Assembly: GCF_022539315.1 (NCBI RefSeq) | Contig: NC_066333.1 | Span: forward strand, 2,852,001 to 2,916,000 | Reading direction: 5' to 3' | Length of the DNA: 64,000 bases | Source: Serinus canaria | Lineage: Eukaryota; Chordata; Aves; Passeriformes; Fringillidae | Shown here: piece by piece, positions 47,503-59,755 of the stretch | Layout: each line of letters opens with the position of its first letter | Numbering within the stretch: position 1 is the stretch's first letter | Translations under genes and position numbers: made by a program | The notes under the pieces: model-generated | What the model saw: the letters and a program-made list of their open reading frames with translations, nothing else | Databases searched by the model: none | What the model was told of the DNA's origin: nothing

Positions 47503-47660
47503 CACAGAATCAGAGAATCCCAGAATGGTTTGGGCGGGAAGGGACTTTGAAGACCATCCAACCCAACCTTCCACCCTCCACTAGCCCAGGTTGCTCCAAG
47601 CCCCATCTGGCCTTGGACACTCCCAGGGATGGAGCATCCATGAGCTGCCCAAAGTGTCCC
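47503..47660 (-). mobile_element. CR1 LINE 3'-end fragment, antisense
   Basis: The + strand reads CACAGAATCAGAGAATCCCA, GAATGGTTTGGGCGGGAAGG, ACCATCCAACCCAACC, GGTTGCTCCAAGCCCCATCT and GGCCTTGGACACTCCCAGGG. Similarity then fades. It is 5'-truncated. Confidence 0.9.
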
Positions 47661-48614
47661 GAGGTGCCACCAAGCTGTCCCAAAGCACTGAGGCAGCTCA
47701 AGGCAAGGAAATGGTGAGAGATCCCTGGGAACACCCCAGGGAAGATGTGTGTGCTGTGACTGAGCCTGAAACACCTCAGATTTTGGCACAGTTTTGTTTA
47801 TTTGGTGTCCTTTACCACACATCTTCTGATGAGTGATTTGGATCCTCTGATAAGCTCCTGCAAGTCCTCCCTATCACCATCACTGGCTTGAATAATGCTC
47901 TAAATGTCACTGCTGGGACAGGAATTGCAGCAGTTTTGATACTCTTGCTTCTGTCCTGATGATTCACGTTGACATTTACATGACCAAGCAGAGGGGGGGA
48001 AGCTGCTGAGTGCATCACTGAGCCTGCAGAAATCTTCACAGTAACAGGATTCAAACCACAGAGCCTCCAGAACTTCCAGGAAACACTCTCACAAAGGGAG
48101 AGGAGCTTGAGCAGGCTCTAGAGAGCTACAGCTACATCTCTGGAGGATGAGCTCCATGCCCATCCTGGACTCCCCTTTCTGGAGGATGCTGAGTGCAGGT
48201 ACCTGGTGTCCAGGACCATGAACACCAAGCTGTTAATGGGGTGTGAAAGATCATAAAAGGAGGTTTAGCATGTGGGATGCCATTTTTCCTTTTAAGATGT
48301 TTTTCATTTATCATTTTAGGAGCTGTACATGAGGGCAGGTAATCCCATTCTCTTCAAGAGACAGAATCAAGGAGCTTAACTCACCACCTGGAGGTTGCTG
48401 ACAAATTGTCCAGCCTCACCATTCTCATTACATAAAGTTTCCATTGTGAAAAAAAAGATTTTCTATCTCCACTGCAGCTCATGGGCACCCATGGAAAAAC
48501 CTGCAGCTCATGATGAACCCTTTATAAAGAATGTGAAGCAGAGTCACAAACCCCATATTTCCAGGTTGTGATGGAGCCTGGGAGGGACAAGGCTCTGCAA
48601 ATTCCTGCCCTGAA
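47661..48614. other. Unannotated spacer
   Basis: No gene or transposon is recognised between the CR1 and the next LTR. Confidence 0.5.
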
Positions 48615-48620
48615 GGCCAT

Positions 48621-49042
48621 TATTGTATTTTCAGGGAAATGCCCCAACAAAGGCAGGAATGATGAATCTGACTCCATGTGCTCAGAAGGATATTTTATTA
48701 CTTTATGATACTATATTATATTAAAGTATATTACTATACTACACTAAAGAATAGAGAAAGGATACAGACAGAATGCTAAAAAGATAACAATGCAAACTGG
48801 TGACTCTCTCCAGAGCCCTGACACAGCCTGGCCCTGAGTGGGCAAAGAGTGAAAACAACTCCCAGCAGAATGCAATGGAACAATCACCTGTGGGTGAACA
48901 ATCTCCAAACACATTCCACATGTGAGCACAGCACAGGAGAAGCAAATGAGATCAGAATTGTTTTCCTTTTCTCTGAGGCTCCTCAGCTTCCCAGGAGAAA
49001 ATCCTGGGTGAAGGGATTTTTCCAGAGAATGGGAATGCCACA
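48621..49042 (-). mobile_element. Solo LTR of the same superfamily as 1168-1564, antisense
   Basis: Read on the minus strand it starts TGTGGCATTCCCATTCTCTG and continues AATCCCTTCACCCAGGATTT and TCTCCTGGGAAGCTGAGGAG. AATAAA lies at the complement of 48694-48699, followed by CTGAGCACATGGAGTCAGAT near the 3' end. These blocks match, in order, the LTRs at 1168 and 34319, but the sequence forms a different subfamily. GCCAT occurs at 48616-48620 and 49043-49047 and may be the target duplication. The strict TG start would be at 48624, so the 3' limit is uncertain by a few bases. Confidence 0.85.
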
Positions 49043-49728
49043 GCCATGGCCTCGTGTTCTGAGCTGGCCCCTTGTCCTTGGTGCCAGTGCTGGCTGTGCC
49101 CCTGCTTTGAGGACGTTACTGCAGTGTTTGTTTGGCTTCCTGCATGCAGGGATGCTATTTTGGGTGCTTTCTGTGAGACAGGTTATTCCCACAGGCTTTA
49201 CAACATCAACAATGCCTCTAATCAACCCAACTTACCAGCTTCTTGGTGGAGTTCTGTGCTGTGTAAATACACAAAGATTCCATGTTAGATGTGTTGTGTG
49301 GGCCCTGGAGAACACATCCCAAGGATCTCCATGCTTAGAAACTTTTCAAAACTTGACTGAATATGACCATGAGCAACTTCACTCAACTTTCAGGTGGGTC
49401 CTGCTCTGAGCTGTGAGTGACACTGAAAACTTTCAGGAAGCCTTTCCAAACTGGATTATTTTGTAACATTTATTTGAGGTTACCCACAAACGAGTTATAG
49501 GTAGACAAAGGGATCCAAGCTGGTTCCAAATATATTTTAGGAAATATTGTTGGAAATTGATGGACTTCCTACCCATGACCCTGTGAGAAAGTGTTCTTGT
49601 GACAAATCCTGTTGTGCACTGTTCACTGCCTTTCCAATAAGTTACTGGCAATATTCCTGGGTTCCAGCACAAACTGAAGGAATGGTGGCAAAACCAGCCC
49701 TGCCAGACAGCAGTGCAGAAAGAGGCTC
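49043..49728. other. Unannotated spacer
   Basis: No gene or transposon is recognised. Confidence 0.5.
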
Positions 49729-50205
49729 TGTGACTGCTGCTGATGCCTTGGAGTGGCTGCCTAGAACAGAGGCTAGACAAGATAAAGAGAATAAAAAGTA
49801 GGTATTTATTAAATAAATAAATCAGACAGGTACACCCTGGACAGCCAAAAGCTTCCTTGGGGTTACATGCAAGAGGAACAATCTTCCATGTTCCATCACG
49901 ACTTTTTCAGACAGTTGTAAGTTTGGTCCATTTACATATCAGGTAAATATTTGGTCCATTTACGTGTCATAAATAATCCTCTAATTACAGCTGCAGGTAA
50001 TGAAGTCATTTACCCCCAGTTTGCTCCCCACCCCACAACTCACTTTTATTTATACTTTTCAGGGCCTGAGGCAGAGTGTCCTTGAATTTCAGGCCCACAG
50101 GGATTGTTTGGTCAGAGCAAAATGTGAAGAGAGTTGGCCAACACTCTGTATGGAGTTTGGAGTTCTAAAGCAGAACTGGATTTGAGAAATATAAAAGCTA
50201 AATTC
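49729..50205 (-). mobile_element. LTR-like block, antisense, ends unresolved
   Basis: The + strand reads GAGTGGCTGCCTAGAACAGA, GACAAGATAAAGAGAATAAA and GTAGGTATTTATTAAATAAA. I recognise this as the reverse of a songbird LTR poly(A) region; on the minus strand AATAAA is the complement of 49805-49810. A roughly 37-bp near-direct repeat (TTTGGTCCATTTACATATCA and TTTGGTCCATTTACGTGTCA) lies at 49922-49970. I found no target duplication, and the right end is a guess from the loss of AT-rich LTR-like sequence. Confidence 0.5.
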
Positions 50206-51339
50206 CTAAGGCATCCCTACCAGCAATGAGGGAATCATCCATCCACTGGTGCTTCTGATTATTCCCCAGCTGATTCTGTGACAAATGCATCTGTTCCCAC
50301 AGCTGTCTCTGGGAGACCAGGGCTAAGAATCACCTGGAGGTGTTGTGCTCCTGCTTTGCCATGCCCACATCTGTCTCACATCTGTGTGCACAGTACCTAA
50401 CTTCACATCTTTGTGGGTACAGAATCCTGGGCTTCTGCTGTTCAGAAGATGGAAGTGCTCAGGGAGAGAAGGGTGAGCTCCTGCAGCCCTCAGGAAAGCC
50501 TGGTGTTCAAAGGTTTTATGGAGCTAGATGCACAAGAAGGTTCCAAGCAGCTCCAATAGCTTAATGAGGCACAAACTCAAAATATAACTGCTCATAATCC
50601 TAAAATTTCCCCCCACATGCTCACTGAGCTTGAGACTGAGGGTGCAGGGGAGACTCAGTGCCCAGCTGGAGGCCTTGGGGCTGCCTCCTCCTCTCAGCAT
50701 GGAGACAGCCCCATGGCTTGGGTGCTGCCCTCGAAGGATGGACCTGAACCCTCAGTGGAGAAGCCTTTATGATCCTGCAGTGGTGGAGACACATCTTCAG
50801 AGGGTCTGCTAACCCTGCAGGCCTCTCCCCAGTGCCTCCTGCCCTTCAGCAGCTCTGGTTTGCTCTTTGCTTGCCCCGTGCACCCCTTGGGGCTGCAGAG
50901 GGCTCCTCATAAGGTGCCCAGCTCCTGTGCCACAGGGAGCAGCACTAAAATGTAATCATTGCATCTCTGAGTCCTGCTGAATTTAGGGCCCTGTCTCCAC
51001 TCCCAGCTCTATATTTAGCACGTTGAGCAATCCCAAACACACCAGTTCCTGAGCCATCTGCATCAGTTGCTCCAAAATAAAGCAGCCGAATGGCAAAGGG
51101 TGCTGTGCTCCAGCAAGAGGAGTGCTTTTGGCATATTGTGAAGAGTCCTCCTTCTTCTGCTCACTTCTTTATTTATTCCGCTCCAAAAGAAGGATCCAAA
51201 GATACAGAAAGATTTGGTTCAGGCAGCAGCCCCAGCAGTTGTGTTTGTCAATATGTGAAGAGTGTCTGAAAGTGATGTATTTGCAACATATATGGTCCAT
51301 TGCCTGATTAACTCAGAATGAAAACCACCCAAGCTTCAC
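50206..51339. other. Unannotated stretch
   Basis: No gene or transposon is recognised. Confidence 0.5.
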
Positions 51340-51640
51340 ACTGAAATCAGTTAGCAATACAATATCTCCAAAGATTGTGCAATTACTTTTATTTTTTTTT
51401 TCTGAATGGCTGCCAATAACTGCAACTTTCACAGAAGATAAAGATCTTTTCTGCTTCATTATTTCTGAGATGGCACATTAGGATCAAATGTAGCATCCTA
51501 TTAAATAAAACTCCAGGAACACTATATATAGCACCATGGCAAATGTGGCCTGCAAAGCAGCATTGATCAGATCAGCACAGCAGCCTGTTTGCATGTTGAA
51601 CAGTTAAAATATTCCTGCTATTAAAATTTATCCCCTTCTT
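51340..51640. promoter_or_regulatory. Candidate conserved non-coding element
   Basis: The block holds AGATTGTGCAATTAC, GCACATTAGGATCAAATG, CCTATTAAATAAAACTCC, a TATATATAG run and GTTAAAATATTCCTGC. It is AT-rich and free of recognised repeats and CpG. The texture resembles vertebrate regulatory DNA; no function is shown. Confidence 0.25.
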
Positions 51641-52554
51641 GGTAAACCTGTATGTACACGTTGCACATTGTGCTCCCACAGCTGCTGCTCCATGGGCACA
51701 GACTTCAGCAGCCTCCTCCAGCCTGTGTCAGGGGCAGAGGTTGTGCTTTATTTACCTCATCCAAGGGACTCTTGAGATGCACTCTCAATTCTCATGGACC
51801 TACAGGTCCTACCCATCCAAACTCCCCAGCAGCTCAAGGCAGAGGTGAGGGCAGGGTTGAGGTTTTTTGGTAGCTGGACAGGCTGAGGCCCTCCTGTCCT
51901 CAGGGGCATGTCAAGGACACCAAGGACTGTTACCTGGGGTTTTTTGCCTAAGAGGAATTTATATCACCTGAGGGCAGTGGGTGAGAGCCAAGGTTTGAGT
52001 GACAGCCTAATCTTTCTCAGGACAGTCATGGAACCACCTCCCTGTACAGAGCTCTCAGCTTTAACACCCAAACCTTGTTCTGGTACAAGACCAAAGCCCA
52101 AATCTGCCCTGGGTTTTGGCTGATGGGAGATCCCACTTCCATCAGGAGGGTTATACCCCCATCAGGGGGTTCCTGGAACCACCCTGAGCTCACACAAGGC
52201 AGCAGCTGGAGGTGCTCTGATCCCTCGGTGCTGGGAGTCAGAGAGAAATCCTCCAGGAGATGAGATAGCAGCTCTCTCTCATCCAGGGAGAGACAGCAGC
52301 TCATGCAGGGTGCAGGCCACTCTTCCAGGGTCCTGCTTCCCTGGCACAACCCAGGGAATGGCTCTGCCCAGGACAGACCCCTGTCCCTTGCTGGCCCCAG
52401 CTCCCGCCCCAGCAGAGCCCAGCCCGTGGTTGGCACTCTGGGATCCTTGCATTCACTTATCAAGGAAATGGTTTAAAAATGCAGAAAACCCCTCTGAAAT
52501 GATATTCCAGTGCATTCACAAATTAAGTGAAGGCACATTTGACTGGATGGGCAT
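51641..52554. other. Unannotated stretch
   Basis: No gene is recognised. The 145-aa minus-strand frame at 52026-52463 has no recognisable domain. Confidence 0.5.
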
Positions 52555-52720
52555 TTACATATAAATTGCTGCCTAATTGCACTAATTGCACACGTTCACA
52601 GATGCGCTATTGCACAGACAGGTTCTGCACATGGATATCAGGTGTCTGCTTTGTTTTGTAGCAAGGATGGCTTCAAATCAATATGAATTATTGCTTCCTC
52701 TCTAGCCAGACCATGGCTTA
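52555..52720. promoter_or_regulatory. AT-rich block, possible regulatory element
   Basis: Repeated TAATTGCACTAATTGCACAC and GCTATTGCACAG occur within 50 bases, followed by CAATATGAATTATTGC. These are homeodomain- and C/EBP-like cores. No repeat is recognised. Inference only. Confidence 0.22.
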
Positions 52721-55700
52721 GATCAACCACTGTCCCAGTCAGGGTTAGGGAGAGCTTTTGAAGTGATTTTCCAGCTCCTGTTCTGAGTCATCCTGATTTC
52801 ATACCCTCAGGCTTGCAAGCTTTCCCTTCCTTTCCAGGTCATAAATACTTGTCTTGTCTCAGGGAAACATTTGGTGCTGTTAGGTACTAAGGACAAAGTG
52901 TAAAAATCAAATATCTTGGCATTTTACTTTTATATTGGAAACTGATCAAATAGTAAAAATGAATCTTGGATGAAGAAAATTTGAAAGATAGTAAGCAGAA
53001 TTTAATGTATTTCAATAACATCTTTTTTGTAGACTCGTTACCTCTTTATTTACCCTTCAAGATATTTGCTTCTGTTTTATAGCACAATATGTATTGAAGA
53101 GAGACATAAACTGGGCAGGGAAATGCCATTGAAATGAGAAAATAGAAAGTTAATGGTGAAACTAGAGTAGGCTAAATTAATTTACTGATTATATGACCAT
53201 ATCCCATCAGTAAGACATGAATTATTTTGTTTACAGTCTTCAGGTTGTTGCCTGGCCCTGCTACCCTTCGCTGTTTTCAATTTAAACTGCAGTGATTGTA
53301 AAGAGAAGAGAAAATAAACCAAATGTTCCCATTCCACTTATAAATTTTATGTTTATAATCTTGTAGCCATCCATGGAAACCATGCCTGTTATTCAAGTGC
53401 CTTGCCTCCCCAAGCTGAGCATAATTATTACTGATACATCTGGATGTTTAACTACCTACTACAGACTCTTGAATTCCTTCCAGATATAAAATATCCATTA
53501 ATACAGGAGTGGAGAAGAGTGGAGTCACAGGGGGAAGAAGAGAGGGGAGGGTTTATGTCTATTACTTCAATTCTCAGAGGATTTATGCCTTGCTTAGCAC
53601 CACAGGGAGTAAAACACTATTACCTAAGCTGGTGTCATTCAGATAAAAGGATGTAATGTGCCTCTTTCCACTTTGTTTTGCAAAGAATCCTTCGTGCACA
53701 GTGGGGCAGATCCACTCTAGCTCGGTGTCCTCAGAAGATGGAGATACCCTCCCATGGTGCAGCCCTCCCCCAGCCCAGGGGCATCACTGAGTCATGGTTT
53801 TTAAAGCCCTTTGGGTTGGGCTTTCACTCAAAACCCACACAGTTTTGTAGCCAATGGGTCCATCTGTAAAAGCAGAGCTTGGGCTTTAATCCCACGCAAT
53901 GTTTCTTGCTCTGGTGTCAGCTCTTGAGGGAAGTCCCAAAGGAGCAGGTGGGTCTGCTGGTGAGGAGCCCAGCAAGCACCAAAAGAGCTGGTGTGAAGAA
54001 AGGGGCTCAAAGTGTCACCAGAGATGTTGGTCTCTGAGTAAAAGGTGGGTGTCTTACCTGAGGGAAGAGCCAGCATTCCAGGAACATCCATAAATCCCTT
54101 CTCTGGGGGCTGCATCCCCAGGGGCACAGCATCCTGCTCCATCGCTCCTGAAGGCAGCTCTGAAACACCATTTAGGAATTTCAGCTGTTTTGCAAAGATA
54201 GTTCTGCCACACAGCATTTCCCCACTGTATCAGCTCCATTAAGGCTCCAGCCCAGACTTATTGATTACTCTCTAATCTGTGCCCTATTAAATTCACACAT
54301 CCATCTCACAATTACACACGTGGCATCAGTCACTCTCCAGCAATGCCCCATTAGTCCCTATTATGAAGAACACGGTGGTAGTTGTGTTGCTGCTGCCTCA
54401 TTACCCTCAGGATGTACCTGATCCGTGGCACATGGGGCTGGCTCTGGTCCAGGGAGAAGCTTCCCCACAAAAAGCCAGGGCTGACTCCTCGCCTCGCACT
54501 CGCCACTTGAATCGTGGTTTTCAAATGTTCCAACGTGTGTGAGAAACACTTAGGTACAGAGAGTGTCAGATCCCTTTCTGTGAAACTATTATTTGCCTCC
54601 AGATAGAATGGGAAACAACTTGTCTCTGATCATAGCAGTTACTTATAAGCTGCCAGACTGGAGGGATAAGTGAGATAAATTAAACTGTGAGTGCTCGCTT
54701 TCCAAGAACAGCTCACTCTATTTGCTCAGGCGTTTAAGTACACACGCAGCTTTTAGCCTGTAATCAAAGCACAGAGCTCGAGCAGAAGGATCATATTTAG
54801 TGCACCAGATCAAAGAGGGAGAGCTCAGAGTCATGTACCAGTGCAGTCCCTCCTGGTGCTCCAGCCCTCTGCCACAGCCTCTGCTCTCAGGAGCCTGAGC
54901 ACAGCTGCCCTTTGCTGCAAACAGGACATAACCACACTCAGTGACAGAACAGAGCAACCAAAACCTTCTTCCTTCACCCCCTCCACCTCCCACAGCCCCA
55001 TAAAACCCCCATTCTGCCAATCCCCATTTGCAGAGGGTGCCACTGGTATTGCTCTGTCTCCTGTGCCCCTTCTTCTGGCGGCACCACGAGCAGAGCTTCT
55101 GCAGTGCCTCCCACAGCTCTGCCATCCCTCTTCCCACAAATGTGCTTGGAGTGCTCATGGCTGGCAGATGGAATTTCACATTCCACACATGAAGGGGACC
55201 AGATGAGCACAAGAGGCTGCACAGGCTGTGCATTGTGCTTCCGATTCTTGTGGATTCCCTCTCACGGAGGAAGTGGCCCAGAATGGGAAGCCCCATCTGT
55301 CACTGAGATACTTGTTGAAATTGAATGTTCTGATTGGGTTTTTTAGTATTTTTTTTCCAAGATTGGAAGTGTTTTGGTCCCATCATCTCTGCCTTTAGCT
55401 CTGGTCACACAGTGGAGGTACAGAAAAAACATAAGAATATTTGGTTTGCTGTGTTTACTGAAAAGGATGATATTTTGTTACTAATGGGTAGAATTTTAAG
55501 ACCTTCAATATAATCACCTTGGAATGACCTGGAAAACTTTCATATAGGGCAGATTTATGCACTTTTGACTGGACCTCCTGTGGCTTTAATTTTTAAATGA
55601 GATTTTCAGATGCACCTCTGAAGAAAAGCCAGGAATGATCTTAAGCTAAAAAAAAAAAAAAAAAAAAGAGGATGTGAAGGTGAGTGTTTAAACCCAAAGA

Positions 55701-56137
55701 GTCTGAAGGTGCAGAAAGAGGATGGGAAGACAGGAGTGTCAGGAGACTGCTCTTAGCAAACAACAAAGCTAATGGGAACATTAAAAACATAATTAAGTCA
55801 AATTTGGATCAAAACTGCACACTCTGTGATCCCAAGTCATTTTTGAAGATGCTGTGGAACCAGAACTCCAATATCTGAGTTCATCCTGGATTAATTTTAT
55901 CCTTATTTTTGGTTTGTGTTTGGAATAGGGAAAATTACTGTGAGCAGAAAGACAACATCACAGCAAGGATTTGGTGAGGGTAAAATATCATCTGTGAACC
56001 AAATCTGGCCATCCCACCCAAACCCTTCCAGCAGGCCTTGCTTCATCCATTCAAGGGTGTGCTTCCCTTTCTGCAAGGTGTCCCTGGCCAGCCAACATCA
56101 CACTTGGCTGACTCACAACTGAAAACTCATTTTGCAG
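52721..56137. other. Long unannotated stretch
   Basis: No gene or transposon is recognised. 52900-53460 is strongly AT-rich. 54230-54400 contains ACTTATTGATTACTCTC and CTATTAAATTCACAC and could be conserved non-coding DNA. A run of 20 A lies at 55648-55667. The 192-aa minus-strand frame at 54718-55296 has no recognisable domain and is within chance length. Confidence 0.45.

Positions 56138-56170
<33 letters not shown>
56138..56170. repeat. (TGA)11 microsatellite
   Basis: Eleven uninterrupted TGA units. Confidence 0.98.
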
Positions 56171-57320
56171 GCATCTTCTCCTGACTCACCAGCACAAAAC
56201 CAAAACCCCAGTGACTGAGGAAAGGTTACCTCAGTGACACAGCAGCATCTGAAAGCCAAGGCAAGGCTGTCACCACCCACCAGTGTGAGCAGTGCTGGGA
56301 CAGTCCCCAGGTGGTGAGAGGCTGCTGAGCTGTGCAGTCACTGCTGGTGGTGGGCAGAGCTTGCTGTGCACCTCAGGCAGGCTGACCTCACAGCCTGGCA
56401 CAGCTCCTCCTGCAGACGGGACACCACTGCCACTGTGAGACCTGGCAGTGCTGGCACCTCTGCCACCCTGTCCCTGCACTGCCTGGGCTCTGCTGGGCTC
56501 CTCAAGGTCCCTCTGCAGAGTCTGGCACTGCAGCCAGGGTTGGTGCCATGCAGGACAGCCCTGCCCAGAACAGGAATGCCACTGCATGGAGAATCCCCTC
56601 CACCTCTTTGCTTCCTCTCTCCCAGTGCTTCCTGCATTGTGATTCCGTTGAAATAGGGCTGGGCAGCATTCTTGTGCCCTAATCTGTGTGGAATGCAACT
56701 CCACTTCTTCCTTGAATGTCCTACAATTTCCTTTTCTCTGAGGACTCACAGGCACCTTCTGTTCCCACAAGGATACTGGCATGGCCCTGCTGTCTGCTTT
56801 CCTCCTTTCTTTCCTCTTTTCCTTTGGAGCTGTGCCCTCACAGCTCAGCTGGAGGGACAATTCCCAAGGCACAGCCAGTGTGATCATTTCTGGTTCTGTC
56901 AGCATCAAGTGATCATGGCTCATGCTCCAGATGAGTGGGTTTAAGATATCATGGGATTTAAAAGTAGTAAAAAAAAAAAAGGCATTTCTCTCTTGGTGTC
57001 AGGCTGTCCAAGGATGTTGTTTTCAGAACCCTCTGGGTGGGTGGAACTGCAAAAAGAAGCATGGGCTGATAACACCTGAGCAGCACTCTGGGAGTGAGAA
57101 GGACCCATCCCACCCTGAGAACCAAGAGCACTGCCCTCTGCCTGGCTCTTACCTTCCATTTCCCTTAGCTTGGAAGGGCAAAATCAAGCAGGAGATCCCA
57201 CACCCACGTGTGTTCTGCAGCTTGGAATTCACAGGACTGTTGTCTTGGTTTGAGTGATGTTTGGTGGTGTATCATGAGTCCCCTGGGTGCTGGTGAGGCT
57301 GCTCCTATTCCCTGGTGAAC
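56171..57320. other. Unannotated stretch
   Basis: No gene or transposon is recognised. The 217-aa minus-strand frame at 56270-56923 overlaps several frames on the other strand, has no recognisable domain, and sits in GC-rich DNA where long chance frames are common. Confidence 0.45.
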
Positions 57321-57321
57321 T

Positions 57322-58190
57322 GATGTGGGTACCAGGGTGGCACAGGGTGTTCCCATCAGGGTACAGGATAGCACAGGGTGTCCCATCAGGGTACCAGGGT
57401 GGCACAGGGTGTGCCATCAGGGTAAGGGTGGCACAGGGTGTTCCCATCAGGGTACCAGGATGGCACAGGGTGTCCCATCAGGGTACCAGAATGGCACAGG
57501 ATGTCCCTCAGGGGTACCAGATGGCACAGGGTGGGCATCAGGGTACCATGGTGGCACAGGGTGTTCCCTCAGGGTACCAGGATACACGGGTGTCCCATCA
57601 GGTACCAGGATGGGACAGGATGTCCCCATCAGGTACAGACTGCACAGGGTGTCCATCAGGTACAGATGGCACAGGGTGTGCCATCAGGGTACAGGATGGC
57701 ACAGGGTGTCCCATCAGGGTACCAGGATGGCACAGGGTGTTCCATCAGGGTACCAGGATGGCACAGGAAGTTCCCCATCAGGTACCAAATGGCACATGGT
57801 GTGGCCATCCGGGTACAGGATGCACATGGTGTTCCCTAGGGTACCAGGATGGCACCGGAGGTCCCATCAGGGTACCAGAATGGCACAGGGTGTTCCATCA
57901 GGGTACCAGGATGGCACAGGGTGTCCCATCAGGGTACCAGGATGGCACAGGGTGTTCCATCAGGGTACCAGGGTGGCACAGGGTGTTCCCATCAGGGTAC
58001 CAGGGTGGCACAGGGTGTTCCCATCAGGGATACAGGATGGCACAGGGTGTGCCATCAGGGTACCAGCATGGCACAGGGTGTTCCATCAGGGTACCAGCAT
58101 GGCACAGGGTGTGCCATCAGGGTACCAGCATGGCACAGGGTGTCCCATCAGGGTACCAGCATGGCACAGGGTGTGCCATCAGACCCATCC
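57322..58190. repeat. 31-bp minisatellite, about 28 units
   Basis: Units contain CATCAGGGTACCAG, GGTGGCACAGGG or GATGGCACAGGG, and TGTTCC or TGTCCC, with a period of about 30-31 bases. Both ends of the array are regular. The middle (about 57490-57850) is irregular, with single-base losses such as CATCAGGTACC for CATCAGGGTACC. The final unit runs into unique sequence at CATCAGACCCATCC. Open frames in several registers (up to 346 aa) are translations of the array and are not genes. Confidence 0.95.
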
Positions 58191-58719
58191 TGTCCAGTGG
58201 GAGCAGCAGGGTGAGTCCCTCCCCAGCTGCCTTAGCCTGTGTCCCCAGCCTGTGCAGGAGGAAATGAACCCCCAGGCTGGGCTCGAGCCTGAGGAATCCC
58301 TGGTTTTCCAGGGAGGACTGACAAGTGCACCAGCTCTGGAAACTGCTGATTGCAGACACTTGTGACTTTCCATTCAGGCAGGATTTCTGTGGCTGAAAGT
58401 CTGCTCTGTGAAGGTGCCTATTTCATATTCCTAACGCACCCACACCTATTTTTGATTAATACTTTCATCTCAATCCAATACTGAAACCCTCTATTAATAT
58501 CTGAGGCCCTTGTGCACTGTTTGGGGCTGGTGTTAACTTATTAGCAGTTTCTAGTCAAGTGAAAATGGGTGTGTGGGAAGCAAGTATTGTATTACCAAAT
58601 GACCTTTTACTCCGTGCCTGGGCTCAGCTCAGTGTCTCAGGCACTGCTGAACAATGCTGCAAAAACCTCTGGCAGGGGAGAGGGATTATGGTCTGTTCTG
58701 TGTTACTGGGGTGGTCCCA
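58191..58719. other. Unannotated spacer
   Basis: No gene or transposon is recognised. Confidence 0.5.
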
Positions 58720-58721
58720 CC

Positions 58722-58965
58722 TGGCCTGGAACATTTCCAGGGATGAGCAGCCTGTGCTAGGGCCTCACCACCCTCCCAGGGAAATATTTCTCGTGGCTGT
58801 CTAGCCTGAATTTCCCCTCTTTCAGTTTGAACTTCTTGTCCTATCATTACAGTTGCTGATGAAAAGTCTTTCTTTGACTTCCTTGGAGGTCCCCTTCAGG
58901 TACTGGAAGGTGCTGTGAGGTCTCCTGAGCAGCCCCAGCTGTCCCAGCCTGTCTTCATTTCTGTT
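58722..58965 (-). mobile_element. CR1 LINE fragment, antisense, lacking its 3' tail
   Basis: The + strand reads CCTGGAACATTTCCAGGGAT, CAGCCTGTGCTAGGGCCTCA, CACCCTCCCAGGGAAATATT, AATTTCCCCTCTTTCAGTTT, CTTCTTGTCCTATCATTACA, CCCCTTCAGGTACTGGAAGG and CAGCTGTCCCAGCCTGTCTT. These follow the reversed CR1 order. The tail and the GCCATGGGCAGGG segment are absent, so both ends are truncated. Confidence 0.9.
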
Positions 58966-59442
58966 GCTGTTGGCTTTCTCCCACACTTACAACCACCACT
59001 GCCCTCCACCACAACCCAGAAACATTTTTAATCTGCTTTATTGTGAAGTAGTTGACTTAATCAATCATTAAACACATATTTCCTACTCTTAAAAATCTAT
59101 TTTCTCCCTTTTAGACTTGTTTATTCAATGATGGAATTCCTTCTTTCAAAGCTTCTGTGAAGAAAATGGAGGTGAGGGAGGGACATTTTAAAATAAAACC
59201 AAATCTGCTTCCTGGATTGAAGTGTTGATGAAATGGTCTTAAAATTCACATGTTGCCTCTGAGAGTTTGAGGTCTCTGCACAGGGAAGGAGGTTTCCTAC
59301 CTCACCTGGCAGCTGATGTAGGGCAAGGAACTCAAGGTGTGCATCCAGCTCCACCTGCTCCTCTTGAGATTCCTCTGAAGCCTTGAGCTCACTCTCCCTC
59401 CTTTAAAGCTGTACTTGAGGAGTGGAACCAGAACCTTCAAGG
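58966..59442. other. Unannotated spacer
   Basis: No gene or transposon is recognised. Confidence 0.5.
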
Positions 59443-59755
59443 TCCCTTCCAACACAAACCATTCTGTGATTCTGTGATTTCCAGGTTCTCCTAACTCTGT
59501 CACCACGAACGTTCATGCTTTGGTGCTCTCCTGGAGGAACTCTGGTGCCCTGAGCATCTGCAAACCTGCACAGGCACTCCACGAGGTCCCAGGGCACTGA
59601 GGCAAACCAAATCCCTCCCAACACAAACCATTCTGTGATTTCCAGGTTCTCTGTCACCAGGAACATTCATGCCTTGGTGCTCACCTGGAGGAACTCTGGT
59701 GCCCTGAGCATCTGCAAACCTGCACAGGCACTCCACCCTCCACCGAGGCAAACCT
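59443..59755. repeat. About 165-bp tandem duplication starting in a CR1 tail
   Basis: The first unit begins near 59443 with CCCTTCCAACACAAACCATT and the CR1 tail ATTCTGTGATTCTGTGATTT. The second begins near 59612 with CCCTCCCAACACAAACCATT and a single ATTCTGTGATTT. Both continue CCAGGTTCTC, GTCACCA, AACTCTGGTGCCCTGAGCAT and CTGCAAACCTGCACAGGCAC. The second lacks a short CTAACT segment and ends by 59755. The CR1 tail is sense (+). Confidence 0.9.

Noticed and set aside
57287..58365. Open frames of 326 and 346 aa in overlapping registers
   Set aside because: They are translations of the 31-bp minisatellite. With units of 31 bases the frame rotates, so all three frames give the same peptide repeats.
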